Below, piece by piece: positions 1 to 13,072 of a DNA stretch of 64,000 nucleotides. The stretch is from contig NZ_JPOC01000020.1 in assembly GCF_000738775.1 (NCBI RefSeq), positions 62,001 to 126,000 of the forward strand, read 5' to 3'. This stretch comes from Prescottella defluvii. GTDB lineage: Bacteria; Actinomycetota; Actinomycetes; Mycobacteriales; Mycobacteriaceae. The notes under the pieces are model-generated. The model was not told the DNA's origin and made no database searches. It saw only the letters and a list, made by a program, of their open reading frames with translations. Made by a program: the position numbers and the translations under genes. The number at the start of each line of letters is the position of its first letter. Within the stretch, counting starts at the first letter, position 1.

Positions 1-740
1 GGAAGGGCGGCGACCTGCAGGTGTTGGTCGACTCGCTGGCCCGGTTCACCGAGACGGCGACCGAGGCGCTGCCGGAGACACTGACCTTCATCAGCGACGG
101 CCGGACGGTGCTCGACACCCAGGCCGAGCAGTCGGGGTCGATCCGCGCGTTCAGTGACGGGCTCGAGCAGATCGCCGCCCAGTTGAAGTCGAGCGATCCC
201 GACGTACGACGGCTGATCGGCACCGGTACCGATGCCACGGCCACGGTCGGCAAGCTCGTCGAGAACAGCGGCGACGCGTTGACCGCGAACCTGACGAACC
301 TTGCGACGACGCTCACGACGGTGTCGCCGACGTTCATCGCATTGCAGCCGTTCCTGCAGTTCCTGCCGGCGCTGTCGGCGGGGGCGTCGGCGGTGGCGCC
401 GGGCGACGGCACGATCCACTTCGGACTGGTCCTCGAGACCAACAATCCGGTGCCGTGCACGCAGGGCTACGAGGGCACTCAGGAGACCCTCGCGAAGATG
501 AAGGCGGAGAACCCGAACTTCGACGACACCGTCGACAGCTTCCCGTTCAACATGGACGCACGATGCACGGTCGAACAGGGCAACCCGACGGGTGTCCGCA
601 GTGCCGGACGCATCGTCTACGCCGATCCGCAGACCCCGCAGCCGTGGGACAGTACGCCTAAGGTCGACCCCGACAAGTTGAATCTGAACCCGATCGCCAC
701 CCAGATCGCGACGCTCATGGGCGTCGTGCCGGCGCGGTAG
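1..740 (+). CDS. MCE family protein, 3' part (5' end outside window)
   Basis: The reading frame is already open at base 3 with no start of its own, so this is the C-terminal part (about 245 residues) of a larger MCE protein. The visible segment has the helical, Ala/Thr-rich C-terminal region of actinobacterial MCE proteins and the characteristic block near residues 145-160 (VPCTQGYEGT) before the end. MCE proteins form periplasmic hexamers that carry lipids or sterols to a YrbE/MceG ABC importer. It is followed after 40 bp by two Mce-associated genes, which normally follow mceF, so this is probably the sixth MCE protein. Which mce operon this belongs to (mce1, mce4, other) cannot be decided here. 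Confidence 0.85.
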   Translation, partial: KGGDLQVLVDSLARFTETATEALPETLTFISDGRTVLDTQAEQSGSIRAFSDGLEQIAAQLKSSDPDVRRLIGTGTDATATVGKLVENSGDALTANLTNLATTLTTVSPTFIALQPFLQFLPALSAGASAVAPGDGTIHFGLVLETNNPVPCTQGYEGTQETLAKMKAENPNFDDTVDSFPFNMDARCTVEQGNPTGVRSAGRIVYADPQTPQPWDSTPKVDPDKLNLNPIATQIATLMGVVPAR

Positions 741-780
741 CGCCGGGCGAGAATTCATTACCCGAGAGTAAGGTTGCCGT

Positions 781-1398
781 GTGACGGACACCACCACGAC
801 CGCGCCCACGAAGAACATCACGCTCGCTGCCGTGGCGGTGGGGGTGCTCCTCGTCGGCGCGCTGGTTGCAGCGGTCTTCTTCGGGATCGGGTGGGCGAGG
901 GCCGAGTCGGGCCGCTCGACCGCGGATGCGCGCGACACGGCGCTGTCCGACGCCCGGCAGGCGGCAATCAATCTCAACTCGTACGACGCCGCCGACATGG
1001 AGAAGTCCTTCGCCGATCTCGAGTCGTCGATCACCGGATCGCTCCTCGACGATCTGGGGAAGACGCGGGAGGACATGACCGCAGCCGCCGCCGCATCGGG
1101 CGCCAAGACCGACGGGCGCGTGCTGCGGGCCGCCCTGACCTCGCTCAATGTCGACGACGGGACCGCGGACGCGATGCTCGTCGTCGAGACCTCGACCGTG
1201 ATGCCGAATCTCGAGACGCCGGTGAAACGTCAGATCACGATGCGGATGAGCCTCGTGCGCGACGGCGACGTCTGGAAGGCGTCCGACGCCGGCAACCTCG
1301 GTGAGCCCGTCGTGATCGACCCGGGGACGCCGCGCCCGGCCGCGCCCGCGCCCGCGCCGGAAGGCCAGGCCACCGATCCGCAGAGCGGCGGACAGTAG
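781..1398 (+). CDS. Mce-associated membrane protein
   Basis: This 205-residue protein has a short cytoplasmic N-terminus, one hydrophobic segment at about residues 14-36, then an extracytoplasmic domain of the Mce-associated (Mas) type and a Pro/Ala-rich tail (PAAPAPAPEG). Mas proteins accompany MCE lipid importers and are thought to stabilise the complex. The GTG start at 781 is preceded by an AAGG element about 7 nt upstream. It sits 40 bp after the MCE gene on the same strand, so co-transcription is likely. Confidence 0.8.
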   Translation: MTDTTTTAPTKNITLAAVAVGVLLVGALVAAVFFGIGWARAESGRSTADARDTALSDARQAAINLNSYDAADMEKSFADLESSITGSLLDDLGKTREDMTAAAAASGAKTDGRVLRAALTSLNVDDGTADAMLVVETSTVMPNLETPVKRQITMRMSLVRDGDVWKASDAGNLGEPVVIDPGTPRPAAPAPAPEGQATDPQSGGQ

Positions 1399-1453
1399 TC
1401 CGTCTCAGCAGCCGCCGACGTCTCCGCGTCGGTCGCTGGAAGGAGTTCCATCA

Positions 1454-2233
1454 GTGCCTCCCATTCGTCGTAATCCGAAGGCGTCCCCGTCGGCCGCTCG
1501 GCGGCCCAAGATCGCGGGCGGTTCCGCGCCCCGGTCGGTGGCGTCGCCGTCCCGCGGTGAGGACGCGGTCAGCGAGTCGGTCGACAGCGTGCTGCTCGTC
1601 AAGGAACCCGTGGTCGAGGAGCCTGCCGTGCAGGAGCCCGCGGTCGCGGAACCAACCGTGCAGGAGTCTGCCGCGCAGGAACCTGCCGTCGACGGAACCG
1701 GGTCGAAGCCGTCGGTGCCGACCGTGCCGGAGGCCGGGCGCGGGGCGGGTCGGCGTGCGGTCGTGATCGCGGGTGTCGCGGCGGTCGTGCTGGCGGCGTT
1801 CGCCGGCGTCGCGGCGATGGTGTCCCGTGACGGTGCGTCAGCCAATCGTGCGTACGTCGATGTCGGTGCGACGTCGGAGGTTGCGGCGGCGGCGGAGCAG
1901 GCGCTGACGGCCGTGACCGTCTATAGTGCTGATTCGATCGACCAGTTCCCCGACACGGCGCGCGCAGTGATGACGGACGGGATGAAGGCGGAGTTCGATC
2001 GGACAATCGGCACGACGGTCGACATCGTCAAGCAGACGCGGTCGGACACGGCGGCGCAGGTCACGAACGTGGGCGTCATGCTTCTCGGCGAGAATCGGGC
2101 CGAGGTGCTGGCCAACTTGATCGTGAGTGTCGAGAACGACGGCGTCGCGGCCGGCAGCACATCCGGGCCGGTGATTCTGAGAATGGAGAAGGTAGACGGT
2201 CAGTGGCTGCTGTCCGGTGTCGAGAACTCGTGA
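1454..2233 (+). CDS. Mce-associated membrane protein with acidic repeat N-terminus
   Basis: This 259-residue protein has an unusual N-terminal region of about 100 residues, with a low-complexity Glu-Pro-Ala-Val repeat stretch at about residues 53-76 (units such as EPAVQ, EPAVA, EPTVQ). One membrane segment follows at about residues 97-120 (AVVIAGVAAVVLAAFAGVAA), then a Mas-like extracytoplasmic domain similar in layout to that of the preceding gene. GTG start at 1454. It is probably the last gene of the mce operon: 360 bp of non-coding DNA follow before rpoB. The repeat region is predicted cytoplasmic and may bind a partner; this is inference. Confidence 0.75.
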   Translation: MPPIRRNPKASPSAARRPKIAGGSAPRSVASPSRGEDAVSESVDSVLLVKEPVVEEPAVQEPAVAEPTVQESAAQEPAVDGTGSKPSVPTVPEAGRGAGRRAVVIAGVAAVVLAAFAGVAAMVSRDGASANRAYVDVGATSEVAAAAEQALTAVTVYSADSIDQFPDTARAVMTDGMKAEFDRTIGTTVDIVKQTRSDTAAQVTNVGVMLLGENRAEVLANLIVSVENDGVAAGSTSGPVILRMEKVDGQWLLSGVENS

Positions 2234-2283
2234 CTGCGTGGGCGCACTCCGCGGTCGAAGCTCGAAGCGCCGGGATCTGGGCT

Positions 2284-2333
2284 TGACGCGGCGATGATCA
2301 CGCGTCACTCTAAGCGTGAACATTCACGCGTCA
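2284..2333. repeat. Cluster of CGCGTCA elements in the rpoB upstream region
   Basis: The 10-mer TCACGCGTCA occurs twice as a direct repeat (2298-2307 and 2324-2333, 26 bp apart). Its core also occurs inverted (TGACGCG, 2284-2290). Between the two direct copies lies the palindrome GCGTGAACATTCACGC (2314-2329; 7-bp arms, 2-bp centre). The cluster lies in the 360-bp gene-free stretch 2234-2593, about 50-95 bp upstream of the best rpoB promoter. It looks like a regulator-binding array; the regulator is unknown. Confidence 0.5.
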
Positions 2334-2378
2334 TACCGCGTGCGGCACCCGCGACGGGTGTCCTTTCTGCTGCCCGAC

Positions 2379-2407
2379 TCGACATCTACTGAGTTTGGGT
2401 GTAATTT
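2379..2407 (+). promoter_or_regulatory. Probable sigma-A promoter of rpoB
   Basis: TCGACA (2379-2384) and TAATTT (2402-2407) are separated by exactly 17 bp, giving a -35 one mismatch from TTGACA and a -10 of the TANNNT type. Transcription would start near 2414, leaving a leader of about 180 nt before the rpoB start. The rest of 2408-2593 contains no gene that I can support. Confidence 0.5.
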
Positions 2408-2593
2408 TGGACGTTGCGCTGGCTGCCTCCTGTCCACCTCTCATCCTCACTGTGGCGAAGTGTTCCACTTCCTGCTCCTGTGGCGAGGTTTCGTTCGGGT
2501 TGTAACCAGCGAATTCGCCCCACATGAAGAAGCAGATACAGCGGCGGTCGCACCAGCAAGAGCGGCCCGCGTGAGGTGCTGGAAGGACGCATC

Positions 2594-5500
2594 TTGGCAG
2601 TCTCTAGCCAGACCAAGGCAGTTGCCGGAATCCCCGGAGCCCCGAAGAGGGTCTCGTTCGCGAAAATTCGCGAGCCCCTCGAAGTACCAGGGCTCCTCGA
2701 TGTACAGACCGATTCGTTCGAATGGTTGATCGGCTCGCAGGGCTGGCGTGAGCGTGCAGCCGCGCGCGGCGACGGTGCGGTCACGGGTGGCCTCGAAGAA
2801 ATCCTGGCGGAACTCTCGCCTATCGAGGACTTCTCGGGGTCCATGTCCCTGTCCTTCTCGGACCCGCGCTTCGACGAGGTCAAGGCCTCTGTCGACGAGT
2901 GCAAAGACAAGGACATGACCTACGCGGCGCCGCTGTTCGTCACCGCGGAGTTCATCAACAACAACACCGGTGAGATCAAGAGCCAGACGGTCTTCATGGG
3001 TGACTTCCCGATGATGACCGACAAGGGCACGTTCATCATCAACGGCACCGAGCGTGTCGTCGTGTCGCAGTTGGTCCGCTCGCCGGGCGTGTACTTCGAC
3101 GACACCATCGACAAGAGCACCGAGAAGACCCTGCACAGCGTCAAGGTCATCCCGGGCCGCGGTGCGTGGCTCGAGTTCGACGTCGACAAGCGTGACACCG
3201 TCGGTGTCCGTATCGACCGCAAGCGCCGTCAGCCGGTCACCGTGCTGCTGAAGGCCCTGGGTTGGACCACCGAGCAGATCACCGAGCGTTTCGGTTTCTC
3301 CGAGATCCTCATGGCGACGCTCGAGAAGGACAACACCGCCGGCACCGACGAGGCGCTGCTCGACATCTACCGCAAGCTGCGTCCGGGCGAGCCGCCGACC
3401 AAGGAGAGCGCGCAGACGCTCCTGGAGAACCTGTTCTTCAAGGACAAGCGCTACGACCTCGCTCGCGTGGGCCGCTACAAGGTCAACAAGAAGCTGGGCC
3501 TCAACACCGGCCTGCCCGTCGAGGCATCGACCCTCACCGAGGAAGACATCGTCGCCACGGTCGAGTACCTGGTGCGCCTGCACGCCGGTGACCGGACGAT
3601 GACCGCCCCCGGCGGCGTCGAGGTTCCCGTCGAGGTCGACGACATCGACCACTTCGGCAACCGTCGTCTGCGCACCGTGGGCGAGCTCATCCAGAACCAG
3701 ATCCGCGTGGGCCTGTCCCGCATGGAGCGTGTCGTCCGCGAGCGCATGACGACTCAGGACGTCGAGGCGATCACGCCGCAGACCCTGATCAACATCCGCC
3801 CGGTCGTCGCCGCGATCAAGGAGTTCTTCGGAACCTCCCAGCTGTCGCAGTTCATGGACCAGAACAACCCGCTGTCGGGTCTGACCCACAAGCGTCGTCT
3901 GTCGGCGCTGGGCCCCGGTGGTCTGTCCCGTGAGCGCGCCGGCCTCGAGGTGCGAGACGTTCACCCGTCGCACTACGGCCGTATGTGCCCGATCGAGACT
4001 CCGGAAGGCCCGAACATCGGCCTGATCGGTTCGCTGTCGGTGTACGCCCGCGTGAACCCGTTCGGTTTCATCGAGACCCCGTACCGCAAGGTCGAGGACG
4101 GTGTCATCACCGATCAGGTCGACTACCTGACCGCGGACGAAGAGGACCGGTACGTCGTCGCGCAGGCCAATTCGTCTGTCGACGTCAACGGCCACTTCGT
4201 CGAGGACCGGGTGCTGGTCCGCCGTAAGGGCGGCGACGCGGAGCTCGTCTCGGGCTCCGAGGTCGACTACATGGACGTCTCGCCGCGACAGATGGTCTCC
4301 GTCGCGACCGCGATGATTCCGTTCCTCGAGCACGACGACGCCAACCGTGCCCTCATGGGCGCGAACATGCAGCGTCAGGCCGTGCCGCTGGTCCGCAGCG
4401 AGTCTCCGCTGGTCGGTACCGGTATGGAGCTGCGTGCCGCGGTCGACGCCGGCGACGTCATCGTCACCGAGAAGTCCGGTGTGGTCGAGGAGGTCTCCTC
4501 CGACTACGTCACCGTGATGGCCGACGACGGCAGCCGCAAGACGTACCGTCTGCGCAAGTTCGCGCGCTCGAACCAGGGCACGTGCGCCAACCAGCGTCCG
4601 ATCGTGGACGAGGGTCAGCGGGTCGAGACCGGCCAGGTCCTGGCCGACGGCCCCTGCACCGAGAACGGTGAGATGGCGCTCGGCAAGAACCTGCTCGTGG
4701 CGATCATGCCGTGGGAGGGCCACAACTACGAGGACGCGATCATCCTGTCGCAGCGCCTCGTGGAGGAGGACGTGCTCACCTCGATCCACATCGAGGAGCA
4801 CGAGATCGATGCCCGCGACACCAAGCTCGGTGCCGAGGAGATCACCCGGGACATCCCGAACGTCTCGGACGAGGTCCTCGCCGATCTCGACGAGCGTGGC
4901 ATCATCCGGATCGGTGCCGAGGTCCGCGACGGCGACGTGCTGGTCGGCAAGGTCACCCCGAAGGGCGAGACCGAGCTGACGCCGGAGGAGCGCCTGCTGC
5001 GTGCGATCTTCGGTGAGAAGGCCCGCGAGGTTCGCGACACGTCCCTCAAGGTTCCGCACGGTGAGTCCGGCAAGGTCATCGGCATCCGCGTGTTCTCGCG
5101 CGACGACGACGACGATCTGCCTCCCGGCGTCAACGAGCTGGTCCGCGTGTACGTGGCGCAGAAGCGCAAGATCCAGGACGGCGACAAGCTCGCCGGCCGC
5201 CACGGCAACAAGGGCGTCATCGGCAAGATCCTCCCGCAGGAGGACATGCCGTTCCTGCCCGACGGCACCCCGGTCGACATCATCCTGAACACGCACGGTG
5301 TTCCGCGTCGTATGAACATCGGTCAGGTGCTCGAGACGCACCTGGGCTGGATCGGCAAGACCGGCTGGAACGTGCAGATCGCCGCCGACGGTTCGCGTCC
5401 CGACTGGGCCGCGAGCCTGCCGGAGGAGATGCTGTCCGCACCGGCCGACTCGAACATCGCCACCCCGGTGTTCGACGGTGCCAAGGAGGACGAGCTCACC

Positions 5501-6082
5501 GGTCTGCTGGGTGCGACGCTGCCCAACCGTGACGGTGAGCAGATGGTCGGTTCCGACGGCAAGGCGACGCTGTTCGACGGTCGCTCCGGCGAGCCGTTCC
5601 CGTACCCGGTGTCGGTCGGCTACATGTACATCATCAAGCTGCACCACCTGGTCGACGACAAGATCCACGCGCGTTCGACCGGCCCGTACTCGATGATCAC
5701 CCAGCAGCCGCTCGGCGGTAAGGCCCAGTTCGGTGGCCAGCGCTTCGGTGAAATGGAGTGCTGGGCGATGCAGGCGTACGGCGCCGCCTACACCCTGCAG
5801 GAGCTGCTCACCATCAAGTCGGACGACGTCGTCGGCCGCGTGAAGGTGTACGAGGCCATCGTCAAGGGCGAGAACATCCCCGAGCCGGGCATCCCCGAGT
5901 CCTTCAAGGTGCTCCTCAAGGAGCTCCAGTCGCTGTGCCTCAACGTGGAGGTGCTGTCCTCGGACGGCGCAGCCATCGCGATGGCCGACGGCGACGACGA
6001 GGACCTCGAGCGTGCCGCCGCGAACCTGGGCATCAACCTGTCCCGGAACGAGGCCGCGACCGTGGACGATCTCGCGAACTAG
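2594..6082 (+). CDS. rpoB: DNA-directed RNA polymerase beta subunit
   Basis: RpoB is the catalytic beta subunit of RNA polymerase. The rifampicin-binding cluster is visible and wild type: [16 protein letters not shown] followed by [13 protein letters not shown], keeping the residues equivalent to D516, H526 and S531. The C-terminal catalytic region contains [12 protein letters not shown] and the closing clamp segment ending [10 protein letters not shown]-type sequence. I chose TTG at 2594 (1162 aa) because GGAAGGA precedes it at proper spacing and the product then begins like the revised M. tuberculosis RpoB; an in-frame GTG at 2576 would give 1168 aa. rpoC follows 121 bp downstream. The neighbouring mce genes fit the known closeness of the MCE ATPase gene mkl to rpoB in mycobacteria. 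Confidence 0.98.
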   Translation: MAVSSQTKAVAGIPGAPKRVSFAKIREPLEVPGLLDVQTDSFEWLIGSQGWRERAAARGDGAVTGGLEEILAELSPIEDFSGSMSLSFSDPRFDEVKASVDECKDKDMTYAAPLFVTAEFINNNTGEIKSQTVFMGDFPMMTDKGTFIINGTERVVVSQLVRSPGVYFDDTIDKSTEKTLHSVKVIPGRGAWLEFDVDKRDTVGVRIDRKRRQPVTVLLKALGWTTEQITERFGFSEILMATLEKDNTAGTDEALLDIYRKLRPGEPPTKESAQTLLENLFFKDKRYDLARVGRYKVNKKLGLNTGLPVEASTLTEEDIVATVEYLVRLHAGDRTMTAPGGVEVPVEVDDIDHFGNRRLRTVGELIQNQIRVGLSRMERVVRERMTTQDVEAITPQTLINIRPVVAAIKEFFGTSQLSQFMDQNNPLSGLTHKRRLSALGPGGLSRERAGLEVRDVHPSHYGRMCPIETPEGPNIGLIGSLSVYARVNPFGFIETPYRKVEDGVITDQVDYLTADEEDRYVVAQANSSVDVNGHFVEDRVLVRRKGGDAELVSGSEVDYMDVSPRQMVSVATAMIPFLEHDDANRALMGANMQRQAVPLVRSESPLVGTGMELRAAVDAGDVIVTEKSGVVEEVSSDYVTVMADDGSRKTYRLRKFARSNQGTCANQRPIVDEGQRVETGQVLADGPCTENGEMALGKNLLVAIMPWEGHNYEDAIILSQRLVEEDVLTSIHIEEHEIDARDTKLGAEEITRDIPNVSDEVLADLDERGIIRIGAEVRDGDVLVGKVTPKGETELTPEERLLRAIFGEKAREVRDTSLKVPHGESGKVIGIRVFSRDDDDDLPPGVNELVRVYVAQKRKIQDGDKLAGRHGNKGVIGKILPQEDMPFLPDGTPVDIILNTHGVPRRMNIGQVLETHLGWIGKTGWNVQIAADGSRPDWAASLPEEMLSAPADSNIATPVFDGAKEDELTGLLGATLPNRDGEQMVGSDGKATLFDGRSGEPFPYPVSVGYMYIIKLHHLVDDKIHARSTGPYSMITQQPLGGKAQFGGQRFGEMECWAMQAYGAAYTLQELLTIKSDDVVGRVKVYEAIVKGENIPEPGIPESFKVLLKELQSLCLNVEVLSSDGAAIAMADGDDEDLERAAANLGINLSRNEAATVDDLAN

Positions 6083-6090
6083 TTTTCGGT

Positions 6091-6120
6091 CCCCGGGCTG
6101 TGTGTGAGCACAGCCCGGGG
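6091..6120 (+). terminator. Strong hairpin between rpoB and rpoC
   Basis: CCCCGGGCTGTG (6091-6102) and CACAGCCCGGGG (6109-6120) form a perfect 12-bp stem with a 6-nt loop, starting 8 bp after the rpoB stop. No T-run follows, so it may be a partial attenuator or an mRNA processing/stability element rather than a full terminator. rpoC must still be expressed, by read-through or from its own promoter. Confidence 0.6.
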
Positions 6121-6203
6121 GCGCTAGAGCACATTTGAATTGGCAGTCAGGAAAAGCGGATCTCACCCGCTGATCCACAATCCCTCTGGGGAAAGGAAGT
6201 TAC

Positions 6204-10163
<3,960 letters not shown>

Positions 10164-10180
10164 CCGGTAGGAACGTCTGA

Positions 10181-10222
10181 CTCGAAGGCCCCGCCCCCGT
10201 TTCGGGGGGCGGGGCCTTCGAG
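10181..10222. terminator. rpoC terminator
   Basis: A perfect 18-bp stem (CTCGAAGGCCCCGCCCCC, 10181-10198, against 10205-10222) with a 6-nt loop begins 17 bp after the rpoC stop. It lies between convergent genes (rpoC and the minus-strand thioesterase) and probably works in both directions. Confidence 0.85.
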
Positions 10223-10269
10223 CATTTCCGGGGAAGGCGGGATCGGGCGGCCCGGCGGGGCCTGGCCGG

Positions 10270-11055
10270 CTAGAGCGTCTCGACGCGGGCGGTGGCGCGC
10301 ACCTCGTCCGCCACGAGGAACCACAGGGACAGTGCGGTGGCGCTGTCGTGGGTTCGGATGCGGACGTGGTCGCGGGCGAGGATCGGGCTCAGGTGCTCGA
10401 CGACCGCGCGGTACGGGGTTTCGAGGAGGTCGGGGCGGTCGGTGAGGTATTCCTCGACCACGTGCCAGTAGGTGGCGTTGTTGACGTGGTTGAACGGGTC
10501 GATGTCGGTTGCCCGTAGGTGGAACGTGCGGTCGTCCTCATCGGTGTCGGGTGGGGTCGCCGGCAGCCACGGCTTCCATTTGAGTCGGTGTTCGTCGGTG
10601 GTGCGGCCGAGGTCGGTGAGCAGGTCGTCGCTGATCCGCGCCGGCATGCCGGTGTCGGTGCCGATGTTGATCCAGAATCCTTCGGTCTCGATCAGCGCGT
10701 TCGCGTCGTTGGTCATCCGGACGCGCATCGCCGACCACCGGGTGGAGTGTGCCGCGCACCAGCGCCGCAGGTGGATGCGGTCGGGCCACACCGCGGGCCG
10801 GTGGACGTCGACGACGGTGCGGCGCACGATCCACAGGGGGTCGGTTCGGTCGAAGCCGGAGGCCGCCAGATTGTCGGTGCCGATGTCCTGGAGGTAGCGG
10901 GCGATCCCGTCGAGCCGCAGTCGGTAGGCGGTGTCGACGTCGCCGGTGCGGATGGGCCGTGACGTCTCGAAGCCCTGTCCGTGCGGGGGTGCGGGGGCGA
11001 GGCTGTGTGCTGCGGTGGCGGGCTGCGCTGTGGGGACGATCTGCTCGGAAGGCAC
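10270..11055 (-). CDS. Acyl-ACP thioesterase family protein
   Basis: The 261-residue protein resembles the FatA/FatB-like acyl-ACP thioesterases found in actinobacteria: two hotdog folds in tandem. The first begins around residue 30 (FETSRPIRTGDVD); the second contains the conserved segment DIDPFNHVNNATYW near residue 190, matching the NHVNN motif of the family. It would release free fatty acids from acyl-carrier protein or act on a related thioester. GTG start at 11055, preceded by GAGGG. It is divergent from fprB, with 210 bp between them. The substrate cannot be read from sequence. Confidence 0.8.
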   Translation of the reverse strand: MPSEQIVPTAQPATAAHSLAPAPPHGQGFETSRPIRTGDVDTAYRLRLDGIARYLQDIGTDNLAASGFDRTDPLWIVRRTVVDVHRPAVWPDRIHLRRWCAAHSTRWSAMRVRMTNDANALIETEGFWINIGTDTGMPARISDDLLTDLGRTTDEHRLKWKPWLPATPPDTDEDDRTFHLRATDIDPFNHVNNATYWHVVEEYLTDRPDLLETPYRAVVEHLSPILARDHVRIRTHDSATALSLWFLVADEVRATARVETL

Positions 11056-11265
11056 GTTGGTTCCCTCGGTTCGGCGGGTGTCGCCAGCGATTCTGGCAGT
11101 TCCCTCGGTGGGTCGTCAGAAGATTCGGGCAGTGATGCTTGTTCGGCGTCGCCGGTCCGAGTACAGTCCCATAGCTGTAACTCTACGTCACATGAAGGCC
11201 GTCACATCGGTGGCGTCGGCGGGCGTGCATCACGTCTGGTGTGGCACGAAGAACGGGAATCGAAC

Positions 11266-12960
11266 ATGGCCTACGTCATTACCCAGGCGTGCTGCAACGA
11301 CGCGAGTTGCGTCTCGGCGTGCCCCGTGAACTGCATCCACCCGACGCCCGAGGAAGCGGAGTTCGCGACCACCGAGATGCTCTACATCGAACCGCAGGCA
11401 TGCATCGACTGCGGTGCCTGCGTCGATGCGTGTCCGGTGAATGCGATCTTCCCCGAGGACCAGTTGACGGAGTCGCTGTCCCGCTACCGGGAGATCAACG
11501 CCGACTACTACACGCGGCACCCGCTGCAGCCGGATTGGATCCCGCTCACTCCCGCCACCCCGCCGGTCCGTGACCTGGGCACACTCCGGGTCGCGATCGT
11601 CGGGGCCGGGCCGGCCGCGTGCTACGCCGCCGAGGAACTCCTCAAGCGGTCCGACGTCGAGGTGGAGATGTTCGAGAAGCTCCCGACGCCGTGGGGGCTG
11701 GTCCGCGCGGGCGTCGCCCCAGATCATCCGGGGACCAAGGTCGTCACGGAGATGTTCGACTGGTCGCTCGGACGCGACGAGTTCCGGTTCCACCTCAACG
11801 TCGAGGTCGGCAAGCACCTCAGCCACGCCGACCTGCTGGCCCATCACCACGCGGTGATCTATGCGGTCGGTGCCTCGAGCGATCGCGCGCTCGGCATCCC
11901 CGGTGAGGACCTGCCCGGCAGCCACGCCGCCACCGAGTTCGTGGCCTGGTACAACGGGCACCCGGACTACGCGGACCGGGTGTTCGACCTGTCCGGCGAG
12001 CGGGCCGTCGTCGTCGGGAACGGCAACGTCGCGCTCGACGTCGCCCGCATCCTTACGCTGGACCCCGACGATCTCGCCAGTACCGACATCGCCGATCACG
12101 CGCTGGCGGCGTTGCGGGAGAGCAATGTTCGCGAGGTCGTGCTCTTGGGCCGCCGCGGACCGGCGCAGGCGGCGTACACGACTCCGGAGTTCCTGGCGCT
12201 CGGCGACCTGCCGGGTGTCGACGTCGTGATCGACCCGGCGGAGGTGGAACTTGATTCCCGGTCGCAGGCACTGATCGATGCCGGCGAGGTTGAACCGGCC
12301 GTCGCGATGAAGGTGCGCCTCGCGCAGGAGTTCTCGCAGCGGGCCCTCACCCCCGGCAACAAGCGGATCGTGTTCCGGTACCGGACGTCGCCGACGGAGA
12401 TCCTCGGCGCGGACCGGGCCGAGGGTGTGACCGTGGTGGCGAACGAACTGGTCGAGGACGCGGCCGGTTCTCTCGCCGCACACCCCACCGACGACACCGC
12501 GCGCGTCGACGCGTCGCTGGTGCTGCGTTCGATCGGCTACCGGGGCCGGCCGCTCGCGGGTGTCCCGTTCGACGAGCGGCGGGGGGTGATCCCCAACGAT
12601 CGCGGTCGTGTCGTCGCCGGCGGCGGGGAGCCCGTCGACGGTGTGTACGTGACCGGGTGGATCAAGCGGGGTCCGAGCGGCGTGATCGGCACCAACAAGA
12701 CGTGCGCCCGGGAGACGGTCGCACGGATCGTCGAGGACTTCGAGGCCAAGCGACTGTCGGCGCCGGCACTGGGCCGGAAGGACCTGTCCAAGCTGCTGGC
12801 CCGTCGGCGGCCGGAGCGGATCTCGCGCCGCGGATGGGAGGCGATCGATCAGGTCGAGCGCGGTCGCGGGCTGGCGGCCGGCCGGCCCCGGGTGAAGATG
12901 ACCGATACCGCGGAGATGGTGGCGGTCGGCCGTAAACGGAGGGGCCTGTTCGGTAACTGA
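11266..12960 (+). CDS. fprB: Ferredoxin / ferredoxin-NADP reductase fusion
   Basis: The 564-residue protein fuses an N-terminal ferredoxin (cysteines at 9/10, 15, 19, 23 and a second cluster CIDCGACVDACPVN near 45-60) to an adrenodoxin-reductase-type module. The FAD motif is VAIVGAGPAACYAA near residue 107 and the NADP motif VVVGNGNVALDVA near 248. This is the FprB architecture of mycobacteria (575 aa). It moves electrons between NADPH and iron-sulfur partners. The ATG at 11266 begins MAYVITQACC, which is where family members start; longer in-frame upstream extension is not coding-like. Confidence 0.93.
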   Translation: MAYVITQACCNDASCVSACPVNCIHPTPEEAEFATTEMLYIEPQACIDCGACVDACPVNAIFPEDQLTESLSRYREINADYYTRHPLQPDWIPLTPATPPVRDLGTLRVAIVGAGPAACYAAEELLKRSDVEVEMFEKLPTPWGLVRAGVAPDHPGTKVVTEMFDWSLGRDEFRFHLNVEVGKHLSHADLLAHHHAVIYAVGASSDRALGIPGEDLPGSHAATEFVAWYNGHPDYADRVFDLSGERAVVVGNGNVALDVARILTLDPDDLASTDIADHALAALRESNVREVVLLGRRGPAQAAYTTPEFLALGDLPGVDVVIDPAEVELDSRSQALIDAGEVEPAVAMKVRLAQEFSQRALTPGNKRIVFRYRTSPTEILGADRAEGVTVVANELVEDAAGSLAAHPTDDTARVDASLVLRSIGYRGRPLAGVPFDERRGVIPNDRGRVVAGGGEPVDGVYVTGWIKRGPSGVIGTNKTCARETVARIVEDFEAKRLSAPALGRKDLSKLLARRRPERISRRGWEAIDQVERGRGLAAGRPRVKMTDTAEMVAVGRKRRGLFGN

Positions 12961-13072
12961 CCGTCGCCGCTTCTCCCCGGGTAGCTTCGTCCGGAGGGCG
13001 CAGACGGCCTGCAGGGTAAGGCGCCCGGTGGACGCTCTTGTCGATGGTGCTCGGAGATCTCGGAGGTGGAAA

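Noticed and set aside
2447-6178. Minus-strand open frame of 1243 codons opposite rpoB
   Set aside because: It is a codon-bias shadow: very high GC at third positions of rpoB removes stops from the opposite strand. The product is an Arg/Asp/Leu-rich string without any domain.
10981-11265. N-terminal extension of fprB to 10981
   Set aside because: The extension runs antisense over the thioesterase start and is low-complexity Gly/Ser/Arg; the ATG at 11266 matches the family start.
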